NCBI GenBank assembly: GCA_018001225.1
Contig: JAGNIJ010000038.1
Location: 1 to 45,276 of the forward strand
Length of the DNA stretch: 45,276 nucleotides
Direction: 5' to 3'
From: Kiritimatiellia bacterium
Lineage (GTDB): Bacteria > Verrucomicrobiota > Kiritimatiellia > CAIQIC01 > JAGNIJ01
Shown here one piece after another: positions 7,740-16,154 of the stretch. Every line of letters starts with the position of its first letter. The stretch's first letter is position 1. The translations under genes were made by a program, and so were the position numbers. The notes beneath the pieces were generated by a model. The model had not been told where the DNA came from, did no database searches, and saw only the letters and a program-made list of their open reading frames with translations.

Positions 7740-8509
7740 GGCGCGCCCCCCGCCCCGTCGTGCTGGTGGCAGATGGTGTGCTGCGCGAAGGAACCGAACC
7801 GGGCCGTCATCTCCGGCGAATCGCAGAACTCGGAGAAGCTGCCCGCGAACACCACCGTGCGGTCCAGGTACAGCAGGCGGGCGGCGTACCGGCCCGCCGT
7901 GGCGCTGTCGTGGGTGACGAGCACGACCGTCACGCCGTCCCGCCGGTTGAGTGCGGACAGCAGTTCGTAAAAGGCGTTCCGGCTGTCCGGGTCGAGCGCC
8001 AGGGTCGGTTCGTCGAGCAGGAGCAGGCGCGGCCGGTTGACCAGCGCCCGGGCCAGCAGCGCGCGCTGTCGCTGGCCGCCGGACAGTTCCCCGATGCGCC
8101 GGGACGCCAGCGCGGCGATGTCCAGCCGGTCGAGGGTCTCCGCGACCGCCTCGCGGTCCTGCGCGTCGAGCCAGCGCGGAAAGCGGTGGCCCGCGAGGCG
8201 CCCCATGCCGACCACCTCGCGCACGGTGGCCGGGAACCGGGGAAAGGCGATGCCGGCGAACTGGGAGAGGTATCCGAGTTTCGACCAGGCCCGCAACCGG
8301 CCGGCGGGCTCACCGAAAACGGTCGCGCGGCCCGCGGAGGGCGGCAGGAGCCCGAGCAGCGTCTTGAGCAGGGTCGTCTTACCCGCGCCGTTCGGGCCGA
8401 CGACGGCCCAGAATTCGCCCTCCCGCGCCTGCCAGGTCGCCTTCTCCAGCGCCAGGCCGACCCCGTACCCCACGGACAGGTCCTGGACGTCGATCGCGTT
8501 CACGGGCAC
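7736..8509 (-). CDS. znuC: Zinc/manganese ABC transporter ATP-binding protein
   Basis: 257-residue ATPase of the metal importer. Walker A is GPNGAGKTT (about residues 38-46), the ABC signature is LSGGQRQR, Walker B is LLLLDEPT, and the switch His lies in VLVTHD. The tail is His/Cys-containing (AQHTICHQHDGAGG), which could bind metal; such tails occur on some zinc transporter subunits. It overlaps the permease by four bases and the solute-binding protein stop by ten bases, so the three form one transcript in the order binding protein, ATPase, permease. Confidence 0.95.
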   Translation of the reverse strand: MPVNAIDVQDLSVGYGVGLALEKATWQAREGEFWAVVGPNGAGKTTLLKTLLGLLPPSAGRATVFGEPAGRLRAWSKLGYLSQFAGIAFPRFPATVREVVGMGRLAGHRFPRWLDAQDREAVAETLDRLDIAALASRRIGELSGGQRQRALLARALVNRPRLLLLDEPTLALDPDSRNAFYELLSALNRRDGVTVVLVTHDSATAGRYAARLLYLDRTVVFAGSFSEFCDSPEMTARFGSFAQHTICHQHDGAGGAP

Positions 8510-9417
8510 TCCAGGGCCGCGCGCAGCTTCGCCAGGTTCTCCCGCATGATGGAGAGATACGTCATGCCGCCGCGTTCATGCTGCTCCCGCGTCAGGTTGT
8601 GCGCCGTGTGCAGGACCTCCAGCCGGGCGCCCGTTTCCCCCGCGATCACCCGGCCGACGCGGGGATCGAGCAATTCCTCGTGGAACAGGATCTTCTGGCC
8701 GGACTCGCGCAGGAGGACGATCAGGGCGGCGATCTGCGAGGGCGTCGGCATGGCGTTGGGCGAGAATCCGGCGTACGGCGAAACATGCTCCAACCCGTAC
8801 CGCCGGGCGAAATAGCCGAACGCGAAATGGCCGGCGTAGAGAATCCGGCGGTGCCGACAGGTCTGTAGCCCTGCCTGGATCTCCTCGTGGAGCTGTTGCA
8901 ACTCCACCCGGTAGGCGGCGGCGCGGGCGAGGTAGGTCTCGCGCCCTTCGGGATCGGCCTGCGCAAGGCCTTCCGCGATGGCGGCCACGATGTCCTGCGC
9001 CAGGACCGGGTCGAGCCAGAGATGCGGATCGGTCGCATGGCCGTGTCCATCATGCGCTTCGTGCTCCTCGTGCCCGCACAGGCGGGGAATGCCGCGGCCC
9101 GCCTCGATCACCATGGGACGCGGTTCCGGCAGCCCGTCCAGCAGGTCTTCGGCCCAAGGCTCCAGGTCGTCGCCGAGATAGATGAACACGCCGGCGCGGT
9201 GCAGGGCGAGGACCTCGGACGGCTTGGGCGAATAGGTGTGGATCTCGACGCCCGGGGGAAGGAGTGGCTTTACCTCGACCCGGTCGCCGCCGACAGCGCG
9301 GGCCCAGTCGGCCAAAGGAAAGATGGTGGTGACGACGCGGACCGGTTCGGCCCCGGCGGCGCCCAGACCGAGCTGTGCCGCCGCCACGCCGATCAGGATC
9401 TGACAGCGCATGCGCAT
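8500..9417 (-). CDS. znuA: Zinc/manganese ABC transporter substrate-binding protein
   Basis: Periplasmic metal-binding protein of the cluster A-I (ZnuA/TroA) type, 305 aa from the ATG at 9417; an ATG six bases further in is an alternative. The frame runs upstream to 9534, but that extension lacks signal-peptide character, while MRMRCQILIGVAAAQ...GAAGAE is a clear signal peptide. Likely ligands are His60 (VEIHTYSPKPSE), His132 (DPHLWLDP), His197 (YAGHFAFGYF) and an acidic residue near 247. A His-rich loop (116-132, GHEEHEAHDGHGHATD) between strand and helix is typical of zinc-specific members, so zinc is favoured over manganese. No SD is evident and I could not find a Zur box upstream. Confidence 0.94.
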   Translation of the reverse strand: MRMRCQILIGVAAAQLGLGAAGAEPVRVVTTIFPLADWARAVGGDRVEVKPLLPPGVEIHTYSPKPSEVLALHRAGVFIYLGDDLEPWAEDLLDGLPEPRPMVIEAGRGIPRLCGHEEHEAHDGHGHATDPHLWLDPVLAQDIVAAIAEGLAQADPEGRETYLARAAAYRVELQQLHEEIQAGLQTCRHRRILYAGHFAFGYFARRYGLEHVSPYAGFSPNAMPTPSQIAALIVLLRESGQKILFHEELLDPRVGRVIAGETGARLEVLHTAHNLTREQHERGGMTYLSIMRENLAKLRAALECP

Positions 9418-9492
9418 GAGGAACCGCAGGTGTTGTAGCCGCGACGCGCGATCACGGCAAGGCAAATGCCGGCCAAGGAGTGCGCCGGCAAG

Positions 9493-9551
9493 CCCCGATC
9501 TCGCAACGAATCGGGGCGCGACGGCGCTCAACACGGCGCCGCCTCGCCGTG
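9493..9551. other. Two stem-loops upstream of znuA
   Basis: CCCCGAT (9493-9499) pairs with ATCGGGG (9510-9516), and CACGGCG (9532-9538) with CGCCGTG (9545-9551). They lie between the radical SAM gene's stop and znuA, both transcribed on the minus strand, so they could terminate the upstream transcript or shape the znu leader. No U-run follows on either strand. Confidence 0.4.
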
Positions 9552-9567
9552 CTCCAAGCCTGTGCGT

Positions 9568-11016
9568 CTACATGAACGGACGCAGGCTTTGCGGAATATC
9601 CTTCCGCCCCGGACCCCGATAGTCCTTCAGGAGGTTGGCTGCCACGGGGTCCGGGGGCAGGGCGCGGACGCGGGTCAGGAACTCGAACAGCGCGTCCGTC
9701 AATTCGGTTAACGGCAGCCCGAAGTCGCGGCCGAACCGCGAGAAGAGCCACCGGCTGAAACCGGCGAAGGCTTCAAACGGGCTGGCCGCGCCGGTCCAAA
9801 GGAGCGGCGCCGTCCGGGGAAAATGGCCGCGGTTGACCACGAGTTCCCAGGTGCGGGCGAAGCGCTTGATTCCGGTCAGCGTCGGCTCGTCCGTCGCGGA
9901 CGTGGAAAGCACTTCGTAGGGCGGGCGCGGGTTGTAGCGCATGGACCCGGCTTCGTCATGCCGGGCGAGGGACGCGCCGTGCAGTTTCTTCAGGATGCCG
10001 AGTTGGATCTTGTGCGGCTCGAGGCGGACCAGCCGGTCGAACCCGGAGGCGAAACTCTGTAGCGTCTCGCCCGGCAAGCCCGCGATCAGGTCCGTGTGAA
10101 GGATGGCTCGGGTGTTTTGCCGCAGCCATCGGAGGTTGTTCTCCACAGCCCCCGGATCGAGCGGGCGGCGGATGCGAGCCGCCACTTCCGGATTGAAGGT
10201 CTGGATGCCGATTTCAAGCTGCAGCGAGCCCGCGGGAAACCGCGCCAGCAGGCCGCGCAACTCGTCCGGGAACCGGTCGGGCACCATCTCGAAATGGACG
10301 AACAGGTCCGGCCGCAGGCGGTCGAGGAAGAACGTCAGCACCTCGCGGCAGCGGTTAAAGTCCAGGTTGAAAGTGCGGTCCACGAACTTGATCGTGTGCG
10401 CGCCGCGCCCGAGCAGCCCGTCCAAGGCCTCCAGCAGCGGGGGCAGCGGAAAGTACCGGACGGGTGCATCGCCGGCGGAGAGGCAGTAATCGCAGTGATA
10501 GGGGCAGCCCCGGGACGACTCGACGTAGGTGATCCGGTGCGCGAGGTCCGCGTCCGAGTACAGGTCGTAGGGCAGGGCGAGCGTCGACGGGTCGGCCGGC
10601 CCGGTGCGGATGAACCGGCCGGCGGGCCGCCGGCTTTCCAGCAGGTCGGCGCACAGGCGGCGGAAGGGCTCCTCGCCCTCGCCCGCAATGACGTAGTCCG
10701 CGAGGCGCGTCAAACCGGTTTCATTCTCCGTGATCTCCGGCCCGCCGAGGACCAGCACGAGGTCGGGCTGGCGGCTCTTCAACTCGCGGGCCAGGCCTTC
10801 GAGCGCTTCCGCGTTCCAGATATGCGCACCGAGCCCGACGATCCGGGGATGCTCCGCGAGGAGGGCGTCCGCCGCGCGTCCCGGCACGGTCTTGAGGTCG
10901 AATTCCAGGATCCGGGAGCGGGATCGGAGCGGACCCAGGTTGGCTTGCAGGCATCGCAACCCGAACGCCGGGTGGATGTACCTGGCGTTCAGGGTGCTCA
11001 AGACGATATCGGTCAT
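9568..11016 (-). CDS. B12-binding radical SAM protein (DUF4080 type)
   Basis: 482 residues. The N-terminal half (1-150) has a Rossmann-like cobalamin-binding fold (MTDIVLSTLNARYIHPAFGLRCL ... PRIVGLGAHIWNAE ... LGGPEIT). The radical SAM core carries SRGCPYHCDYC with Cys171, Cys175 and Cys178 for the 4Fe-4S cluster. The C-terminal 140 residues fit the DUF4080 domain found on such proteins. These enzymes usually do methylations or rearrangements, and the substrate here is unknown. The ATG at 11016 is chosen over an upstream in-frame start because the family begins with IVLSTLNARYIH. It lies four bases after the permease stop, so they share a transcript. The sequence strongly resembles proteins annotated only as radical SAM. 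Confidence 0.9.
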   Translation of the reverse strand: MTDIVLSTLNARYIHPAFGLRCLQANLGPLRSRSRILEFDLKTVPGRAADALLAEHPRIVGLGAHIWNAEALEGLARELKSRQPDLVLVLGGPEITENETGLTRLADYVIAGEGEEPFRRLCADLLESRRPAGRFIRTGPADPSTLALPYDLYSDADLAHRITYVESSRGCPYHCDYCLSAGDAPVRYFPLPPLLEALDGLLGRGAHTIKFVDRTFNLDFNRCREVLTFFLDRLRPDLFVHFEMVPDRFPDELRGLLARFPAGSLQLEIGIQTFNPEVAARIRRPLDPGAVENNLRWLRQNTRAILHTDLIAGLPGETLQSFASGFDRLVRLEPHKIQLGILKKLHGASLARHDEAGSMRYNPRPPYEVLSTSATDEPTLTGIKRFARTWELVVNRGHFPRTAPLLWTGAASPFEAFAGFSRWLFSRFGRDFGLPLTELTDALFEFLTRVRALPPDPVAANLLKDYRGPGRKDIPQSLRPFM

Positions 11017-11020
11017 GCCC

Positions 11021-12907
11021 TCATTTTTCCCGCAGCCGGCGCGACAGCAGGACGATGTCGCGGAGCTGCTCGGCGTGGGGGGCGGCCATCCAGCGCTCCA
11101 TGAAGTCCGGGGCCTGCACGACGTGGGCAATGGCCATCAGGGCCCGGAGATGGAAATTGCGCTCGTCCGTCGATCCGGCCAGCACGAACATGACGTGCAC
11201 GGGCTCCTGCAGGTCGGAAAACACGGCGCCCTCCCGGCAGCGCACCAGGGCCATCTGGAACACCCCGGAGCCTTCGACGATGATGTGGGGGATCGCGACA
11301 CCCGTGTGCACCACCGTGCTGGCCTCCCGCTCGCGGTTCAGCAGCAGTTCTTCCATTCTTTCCGGCGTCAGCCCGAGGGCGGGGCCCATGAGTTCGCCGA
11401 GCCGGTGGAACAGCTCGCGGGCCGTGATGCGGTCAGGAAGGTCCAGGATGCGGGCCGTGCGCACGAGGACGTCGAAGCGGTCCGTGACGACCTCGTCGCG
11501 CTCCAGGCTGATCTGGACGAGTTCGTCCTCCAGCCCGGAGCGCTGGATCTCCTTCGACATGGCGGATTTGACGAGATAGGCCGCGGCCGACTCGCGGTCG
11601 ATACGGTGCTGGACGTAGAGCATGTACCAGACGCTCGCCGCGGCGATGAAGCCGAACGTCGTCGCCAGGGCCACGACGCCCATCTCCGCGATGATGAACC
11701 CGTAGACCACCAGCGTGGCCAGCGGCAGCCACGGCACCAGCGGCATGCGGTACGTCGGGCGGTATCCCTCGATGCGGCTGTGGCGCATGACGATGACGGA
11801 GACGTTGATGAAACCCAGGGAGAGGATCAGCATGGCCGAGGCCGTCTTGACCAGGTTCTCGATGGACAGGAAAGCGATCACCAGGGTGACCGTGAGGCCG
11901 GTCAGCAGGATGGCCACGTGCGGGGTCTTGAAACGGGGATGCGTGCGGGTGAGGAAGGCCGGCAGCAGGCCGTCGCGGCTCATGGCCATCGGGGAGCGCG
12001 ACGCGGACAGGATGCCCGCGTTGCCCGTGGTGGCATAGGCGAGGAACGCGCCGAGGCCCACGACGATCGCGCCGGCCGCGCCGAGCGCGGCCGTGGCGCC
12101 GTCCTGCACGGGATGCAGCGACGCCGCCAGGCGTTCCCCCGACAGCAGGCCGACCGTGACGAACGCCACGCCCACGTACAGCACGTTCACGACGGCATAA
12201 GAAAGGAACATGCCCAGCGGCAGCGAGCGCTGCGGGGCCTTGACCTCCTCGGCCACGTCCACGACCTTGGTCAGCCCCCCGTAGGATACGAAGACCATGC
12301 CCGTGACGGCCATGAACTCCTTGAGGCCGCCGCCGAAGAACGGTCGGTACGCGGCGGGACGGAGCAGGGGCGTGGCGGCGCCGATGTACAGGGCCAGGAC
12401 GGCGAGCAGGCCGATCACCATCAGGCCCTGCAGCCGGCCGGTGCCCTCCACGCTCACGAGATTGAGGCCCGTGAAGAAGACAGCGGCCGCGATGGCGGTG
12501 GCCTTCAGCACCCACGGGCCGGCGCCGGGCGCCAGGATTTCGGCCAGCGTCCCGATGCCGATCAGCGCGAAGGCCGCCTTCAGGCCGATGGCGCACCAGT
12601 TGATCAGGCCGGCCACGGTGCCGATGTACGCCCCGAGACTCCGCTCGACGACGAAGTAGCTGCCCGCGGACTTCGGCATGGCCGTCACCAGTTCCGCCTG
12701 GGCCAGCATGGTGGGGATGTTCAGCAGCCCGGCCACGGCGTAGGCGAGGATCATCGAGGGCCCGCTGTGGCGGAAGGCCAGGCCCGGCAGCACGAAGATG
12801 CCGGAGCTGATCATGGCCCCCGTGGCGATGGAGAAAACGGCCCAGAGCCCCAGCTTCTTTTCCAGCCGGGGCGTGGCCTTCGGACTCGCTGTGCGGGCAT
12901 CCGTCAT
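11021..12907 (-). CDS. APC-family permease fused to PTS EIIA domain
   Basis: 628 residues in two parts. Residues about 18-440 are an APC (amino acid/polyamine/cation) transporter with roughly 12 helices. Helix 1 has the unwound substrate motif GAMISSGIFVLPG, and a later helix region has ATTGNAGILSASR. Residues about 475-628 form a PTS EIIA type-2 (fructose/mannitol-like, PTSIIA/PTSN) domain with the phosphorylatable His541 in VAIPHIIVEG. Such fusions are known in several phyla and suggest that nitrogen- or sugar-PTS phosphorylation controls the transporter. No other PTS component lies in this window. It is co-transcribed with the downstream radical SAM gene; the upstream region holds a short inverted repeat. 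Confidence 0.9.
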   Translation of the reverse strand: MTDARTASPKATPRLEKKLGLWAVFSIATGAMISSGIFVLPGLAFRHSGPSMILAYAVAGLLNIPTMLAQAELVTAMPKSAGSYFVVERSLGAYIGTVAGLINWCAIGLKAAFALIGIGTLAEILAPGAGPWVLKATAIAAAVFFTGLNLVSVEGTGRLQGLMVIGLLAVLALYIGAATPLLRPAAYRPFFGGGLKEFMAVTGMVFVSYGGLTKVVDVAEEVKAPQRSLPLGMFLSYAVVNVLYVGVAFVTVGLLSGERLAASLHPVQDGATAALGAAGAIVVGLGAFLAYATTGNAGILSASRSPMAMSRDGLLPAFLTRTHPRFKTPHVAILLTGLTVTLVIAFLSIENLVKTASAMLILSLGFINVSVIVMRHSRIEGYRPTYRMPLVPWLPLATLVVYGFIIAEMGVVALATTFGFIAAASVWYMLYVQHRIDRESAAAYLVKSAMSKEIQRSGLEDELVQISLERDEVVTDRFDVLVRTARILDLPDRITARELFHRLGELMGPALGLTPERMEELLLNREREASTVVHTGVAIPHIIVEGSGVFQMALVRCREGAVFSDLQEPVHVMFVLAGSTDERNFHLRALMAIAHVVQAPDFMERWMAAPHAEQLRDIVLLSRRLREK

Positions 12908-12957
12908 GGATCAAGGGGAAAGCCCTTCGCCGACGAACGCTGTTTGCCATGGATGGG

Positions 12958-12980
12958 CCTCTTCGTGAATCGCCAAGAGG
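12958..12980. promoter_or_regulatory. Short inverted repeat between divergent genes
   Basis: CCTCTT and AAGAGG separated by 11 bases, in the 131-base gap between the divergent permease and radical SAM operons. It could be an operator; weak by itself. Confidence 0.2.
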
Positions 12981-12999
12981 ATCGGCCGGCGGGTTTGGC

Positions 13000-13027
13000 T
13001 TGCGGCCGTCCCCGCGCCGTGCACAAT
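13000..13027 (+). promoter_or_regulatory. Candidate promoter for the second radical SAM operon
   Basis: TTGCGG, 16-base spacer, CACAAT. Both boxes are imperfect. It would give a leader of only about 5 nt to the ATG at 13039. Confidence 0.25.
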
Positions 13028-13038
13028 ACCGCTCCGTC

Positions 13039-14523
13039 ATGAGCGCCTATCGGCGAGTGGCCCTGGTCAACGTGCGGCTCGAATCGCGCCAGCGGATTCC
13101 CGTGAACCTGCTGGTGCTGGCCGCCTGCGTCAAGGACCGGACCCGGGCCGTGGTGTTCGACCCCGATCCGGACCAGCGCGACCTGCGCGACATCGTGGAG
13201 TTCCAGCCCGACCTGGTCGGCATCAGCTTCATGACCCAGACGGCCGGCCGCGCGAAGGAGCTCTTCGATAGCCTTCGCGCCGCCCTGCCGGACGCGAAGA
13301 TCATCCTCGGCGGCGTCGGCCCGACGGTGGAAAAAGAGGCGATGACCGGGCGTTTCCGGCCGGACGCGGTGGTCGTCGGCGAGGGGGAAAAGACCCTGCG
13401 CCGGATCGTGGACGGCGAGCCGTTTGACTCGATCCCCGGAGTGTACCTGCCGGGCCGGCCTTTCGCGCCGGGAGAGGTGATCTGGAACCTGGACGACATC
13501 CCGCTGCCCGCCTACGAGTGCATGCCGGATTTCGAGAAGTACCTCTGCCCGCCGGGCGGCATCCGGGGCCAGTGGTTCGATGCGGGCACGCCGATGATCA
13601 TGACCGGCCGCGGGTGCCCGTACCAGTGCACCTTCTGCTCCTCGCACCTGATGTTCACGCGCAAGGTGCGCCGCCGGTCGGTGGAGAACGTCCTGCAGGA
13701 AATCCGCCGCCTGCGAAACGAGTACGGCATCGAGGCCGTGCACTTCCTGGACGACACCTTCAATGCGCCCCCGTCCTGGGCCCGGAATTTCAGCGAGGCC
13801 CTGCTTCGCGAGCCGTACCGCCTGACCTGGGGCTGCCAGGTGCGCGTGAACATGTTCGACCTCGACCTGGCCCGTCTGATGAAAAAGGCCGGGTGTGTCC
13901 AAGTGGACATCGGGGTGGAGTCCGGCTCGCCGAAGGTGCTCAAGGCCCTCAAGAAAGGCGAGACGCCCGAGCAGACCGCCGCCGCCTTCAAGGCCGCCCA
14001 CGAGGCCGGCATCGCCCCGATGGCCACGTTTCTCGTCGGCTGCCCGGAGGAGACGATGGAGGACGTCGAACTCACCCGGCAACTCGTGAAGCGGATCAAG
14101 CCGTCGTTTTCCGAGTTCTACTTTCTCATCCCGTTTCCCGGCTCGGAGCTGTTCGAGCAGGCGACGGCAAACGGCTGGCTGAAGGACCGCTCCTACGAGG
14201 GGCGCGGCATGGTGGACCGCCCGGTGATGGAGATCCACTTCACCATGGAAGAGCAGGTCGCCATCCGGCGGGCCTACTTCAAGTTGGTCGGGTGGCGCAA
14301 CCTGGCGGGTTTCGTGTCGCTCAACGTGCTGTGGGCCATGCTGAAGTCCCTGCGTCCCTCGATGGTCGCGGCGGCCTTGAAGGAATTCTGGAAGACGCGC
14401 AACCTGCGCGACGCCATGCAGGCCTACGTGCACGCCCTCCGCGCGCACTTCGCGCGAAAGGCCGCCCGCCGGTTTAATGAGTTGAAGAGGCCGCAGCCGT
14501 CCTTTAGAACTACGTCCGAATGA
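13039..14523 (+). CDS. B12-binding radical SAM enzyme
   Basis: 494 residues with an N-terminal cobalamin-binding domain (residues about 1-130: ISFMTQTAGRAKELFDSL, IILGGVGPTVEKEAM, VVVGEGEKTLRRIVDG) and a radical SAM core with GRGCPYQCTFCSS, where Cys193, Cys197 and Cys200 bind the cluster. Later motifs are VHFLDDTF, DIGVESGSPKVLKALKKG and ATFLVGCPEET. This is the BchE/HpnP/HpnR superfamily layout, whose members methylate or cyclise lipids, sugars, porphyrins or antibiotics; substrate unknown. The C-terminus is helical and basic. The ATG at 13039 follows a possible promoter; the frame is open upstream but lacks family sequence. The stop overlaps the next start as ATGA, tying it to an envelope hydrolase. 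Confidence 0.9.
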   Translation: MSAYRRVALVNVRLESRQRIPVNLLVLAACVKDRTRAVVFDPDPDQRDLRDIVEFQPDLVGISFMTQTAGRAKELFDSLRAALPDAKIILGGVGPTVEKEAMTGRFRPDAVVVGEGEKTLRRIVDGEPFDSIPGVYLPGRPFAPGEVIWNLDDIPLPAYECMPDFEKYLCPPGGIRGQWFDAGTPMIMTGRGCPYQCTFCSSHLMFTRKVRRRSVENVLQEIRRLRNEYGIEAVHFLDDTFNAPPSWARNFSEALLREPYRLTWGCQVRVNMFDLDLARLMKKAGCVQVDIGVESGSPKVLKALKKGETPEQTAAAFKAAHEAGIAPMATFLVGCPEETMEDVELTRQLVKRIKPSFSEFYFLIPFPGSELFEQATANGWLKDRSYEGRGMVDRPVMEIHFTMEEQVAIRRAYFKLVGWRNLAGFVSLNVLWAMLKSLRPSMVAAALKEFWKTRNLRDAMQAYVHALRAHFARKAARRFNELKRPQPSFRTTSE

Positions 14524-16154
14524 ACGAGCCGCACAAGATCGCCGGCCGCGCGTTGTTCAAGCGTCTCCTGCTTTCCCTGGTCATGACCGCGCTGGTCCTG
14601 GCCGTGCTCGAAGGGGTCCTGCGCCTGGCCGGGTTCCGCCATGAACCCCGGCAAAAACTGCTCTGGAAGCCCACCGTGGCCGGTTTCATCGGCACGGAGG
14701 AGTTCTACATCCAGACCGATTTTGCGCCGCCCGGCTATCTCTGGGTGTCGCAGCCGAACACCCCGTTCACGGACCGCTACGGCTTCCGCCGCCCCGAGGT
14801 TCCCATCGAGAAGAAGCCCGGCCAGTTCCGCGTGGCGTTCCTTGGAGGATCGACCACGCAGGGCGGATACCGGCCGTACCCCGAGCGCGTGATCCGGCTG
14901 CTGAACGCCGCCACCGGCGGAGCCCGCTATGAAATGCTCAACGTCGGCTGCTCGTCGTATTCGACCCACCAGAGCCTGATCGCGCTGGAGCGCTGGGTGC
15001 TGCCGCGCCACCCGGACCTGGTGATCGTGTATCATGGGTGGAACGACCAGCTCGTCCAATCGGACGGGTTCAGCGATCACGAAAAAGACCGGCTGCTGCC
15101 GGCCGCGCCGTCCGGTGGATCCCCGTGGGCCCAGCGGCTCCAGGTCCTTCGGCTGGCGCAGGGCGTCGGGCGGCTGATCGAGGCCGTCGACCGGTCCTGG
15201 CCGCGCCCGCGGGTGCCGCTGGAGCGGTTCCGGCGCAATCTCGATGGGTTCGCCGGACAATGCAGGGCGCGTGACACGCGGCTGATGATCTTTGTCCGGC
15301 CGGAATCCCGCCGCTACCCGCTCCCGGCGTACGAGGCCGGCGCGCTTGACCATTTCGGTCGTGTTTACCAGACCACCAACACGCTGGACTTGTACAAGGC
15401 CATCCACGCGGACTACTCCGCCGCGCAGCGCCAACCGCGGGAGGGCGCCGAGGTTTTCGACGCCTGGGCCGTGGTTAACCGGCTGTACGAACGGCAGCAG
15501 GCCGGCGAGTTCGGACCCGGCGTGGAGGTATGGCAGAACGACAGCATTCATCTCCGCCCCTTGGGCGAGGAGCTGCTGGCCCAGGAACTCGCGCCGGCGA
15601 TCGCGCCGGAGGCGGCAGAGGCCGTGAAAGCTTTTATACAAAGCGGCCGCTACTGGTCCTTCCTGGCCGGGGAGTTCCTCAACGAACGGCTGCCCCACGA
15701 GGCCGTTTACTGCGCGCGCCGGGCCCAAGAGGCCGATCCCGCGCTGGCCGCGGCGATGAACGAGCTGACCGGCCGCGCGACCAACGATTTCGAGTTCGTG
15801 GAATTGTTCGAGCAGGGGCGATGGGGCGGCACGGACACGGTCATCGAATCGAAGCTCGCGAAACTGGCAAAATGCCTCGAGATGCGGCCCGGGGACCATG
15901 GCGTGGTCGTTCAGATTTTCCGGACCTGTCTCTATTCCGGCCGCGCGGAGCTGGCGGCGGACGCGATGGCCGGCTATCAGCCGTCCACGGCGCCTCAACG
16001 TTACGAATGGCTGGGCATCCGGCTCCAGTCGCTGATGGCGGGGAACCGGCTCGAGGAGGCGGAAGCGGCGGCCGTCGAGATGCTGAAGATCAATCCGCGC
16101 GAGGCGCAAGTGCGCGGCGCGCTGCAACAGATACGCGCACGGAGGAATCCATGA
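14520..16154 (+). CDS. Membrane-anchored SGNH hydrolase with helical C-terminal repeats
   Basis: 544 residues. An N-terminal membrane anchor (about 14-36) is followed by an SGNH/GDSL-type esterase or acyltransferase-like domain. Ser111 lies in LGGSTTQGG (block I), Asn175 in YHGWNDQL (block III), and the Asp-His pair is in NDSIHLRPLGEELL (Asp341, His344). The C-terminal third (about 370-544) has TPR-like helical pairs (AVYCARRAQEADPALAAAMNEL and later). Such proteins usually modify or shuttle acyl groups on envelope polysaccharides at the periplasmic face. It is coupled by ATGA overlaps to the radical SAM gene before it and the polytopic protein after it, suggesting one envelope-glycan operon. 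Confidence 0.85.
   Translation: MNEPHKIAGRALFKRLLLSLVMTALVLAVLEGVLRLAGFRHEPRQKLLWKPTVAGFIGTEEFYIQTDFAPPGYLWVSQPNTPFTDRYGFRRPEVPIEKKPGQFRVAFLGGSTTQGGYRPYPERVIRLLNAATGGARYEMLNVGCSSYSTHQSLIALERWVLPRHPDLVIVYHGWNDQLVQSDGFSDHEKDRLLPAAPSGGSPWAQRLQVLRLAQGVGRLIEAVDRSWPRPRVPLERFRRNLDGFAGQCRARDTRLMIFVRPESRRYPLPAYEAGALDHFGRVYQTTNTLDLYKAIHADYSAAQRQPREGAEVFDAWAVVNRLYERQQAGEFGPGVEVWQNDSIHLRPLGEELLAQELAPAIAPEAAEAVKAFIQSGRYWSFLAGEFLNERLPHEAVYCARRAQEADPALAAAMNELTGRATNDFEFVELFEQGRWGGTDTVIESKLAKLAKCLEMRPGDHGVVVQIFRTCLYSGRAELAADAMAGYQPSTAPQRYEWLGIRLQSLMAGNRLEEAEAAAVEMLKINPREAQVRGALQQIRARRNP

Noticed and set aside
9418..9534. Longer znuA start and a Zur-like operator upstream
   Set aside because: The extension has no signal-peptide character, and no convincing palindromic Zur box was seen; only generic hairpins.
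12904..14448. Minus-strand open frame of 514 codons opposite the second radical SAM gene
   Set aside because: Antisense of a well-motifed gene; the composition is typical of a GC-driven shadow.
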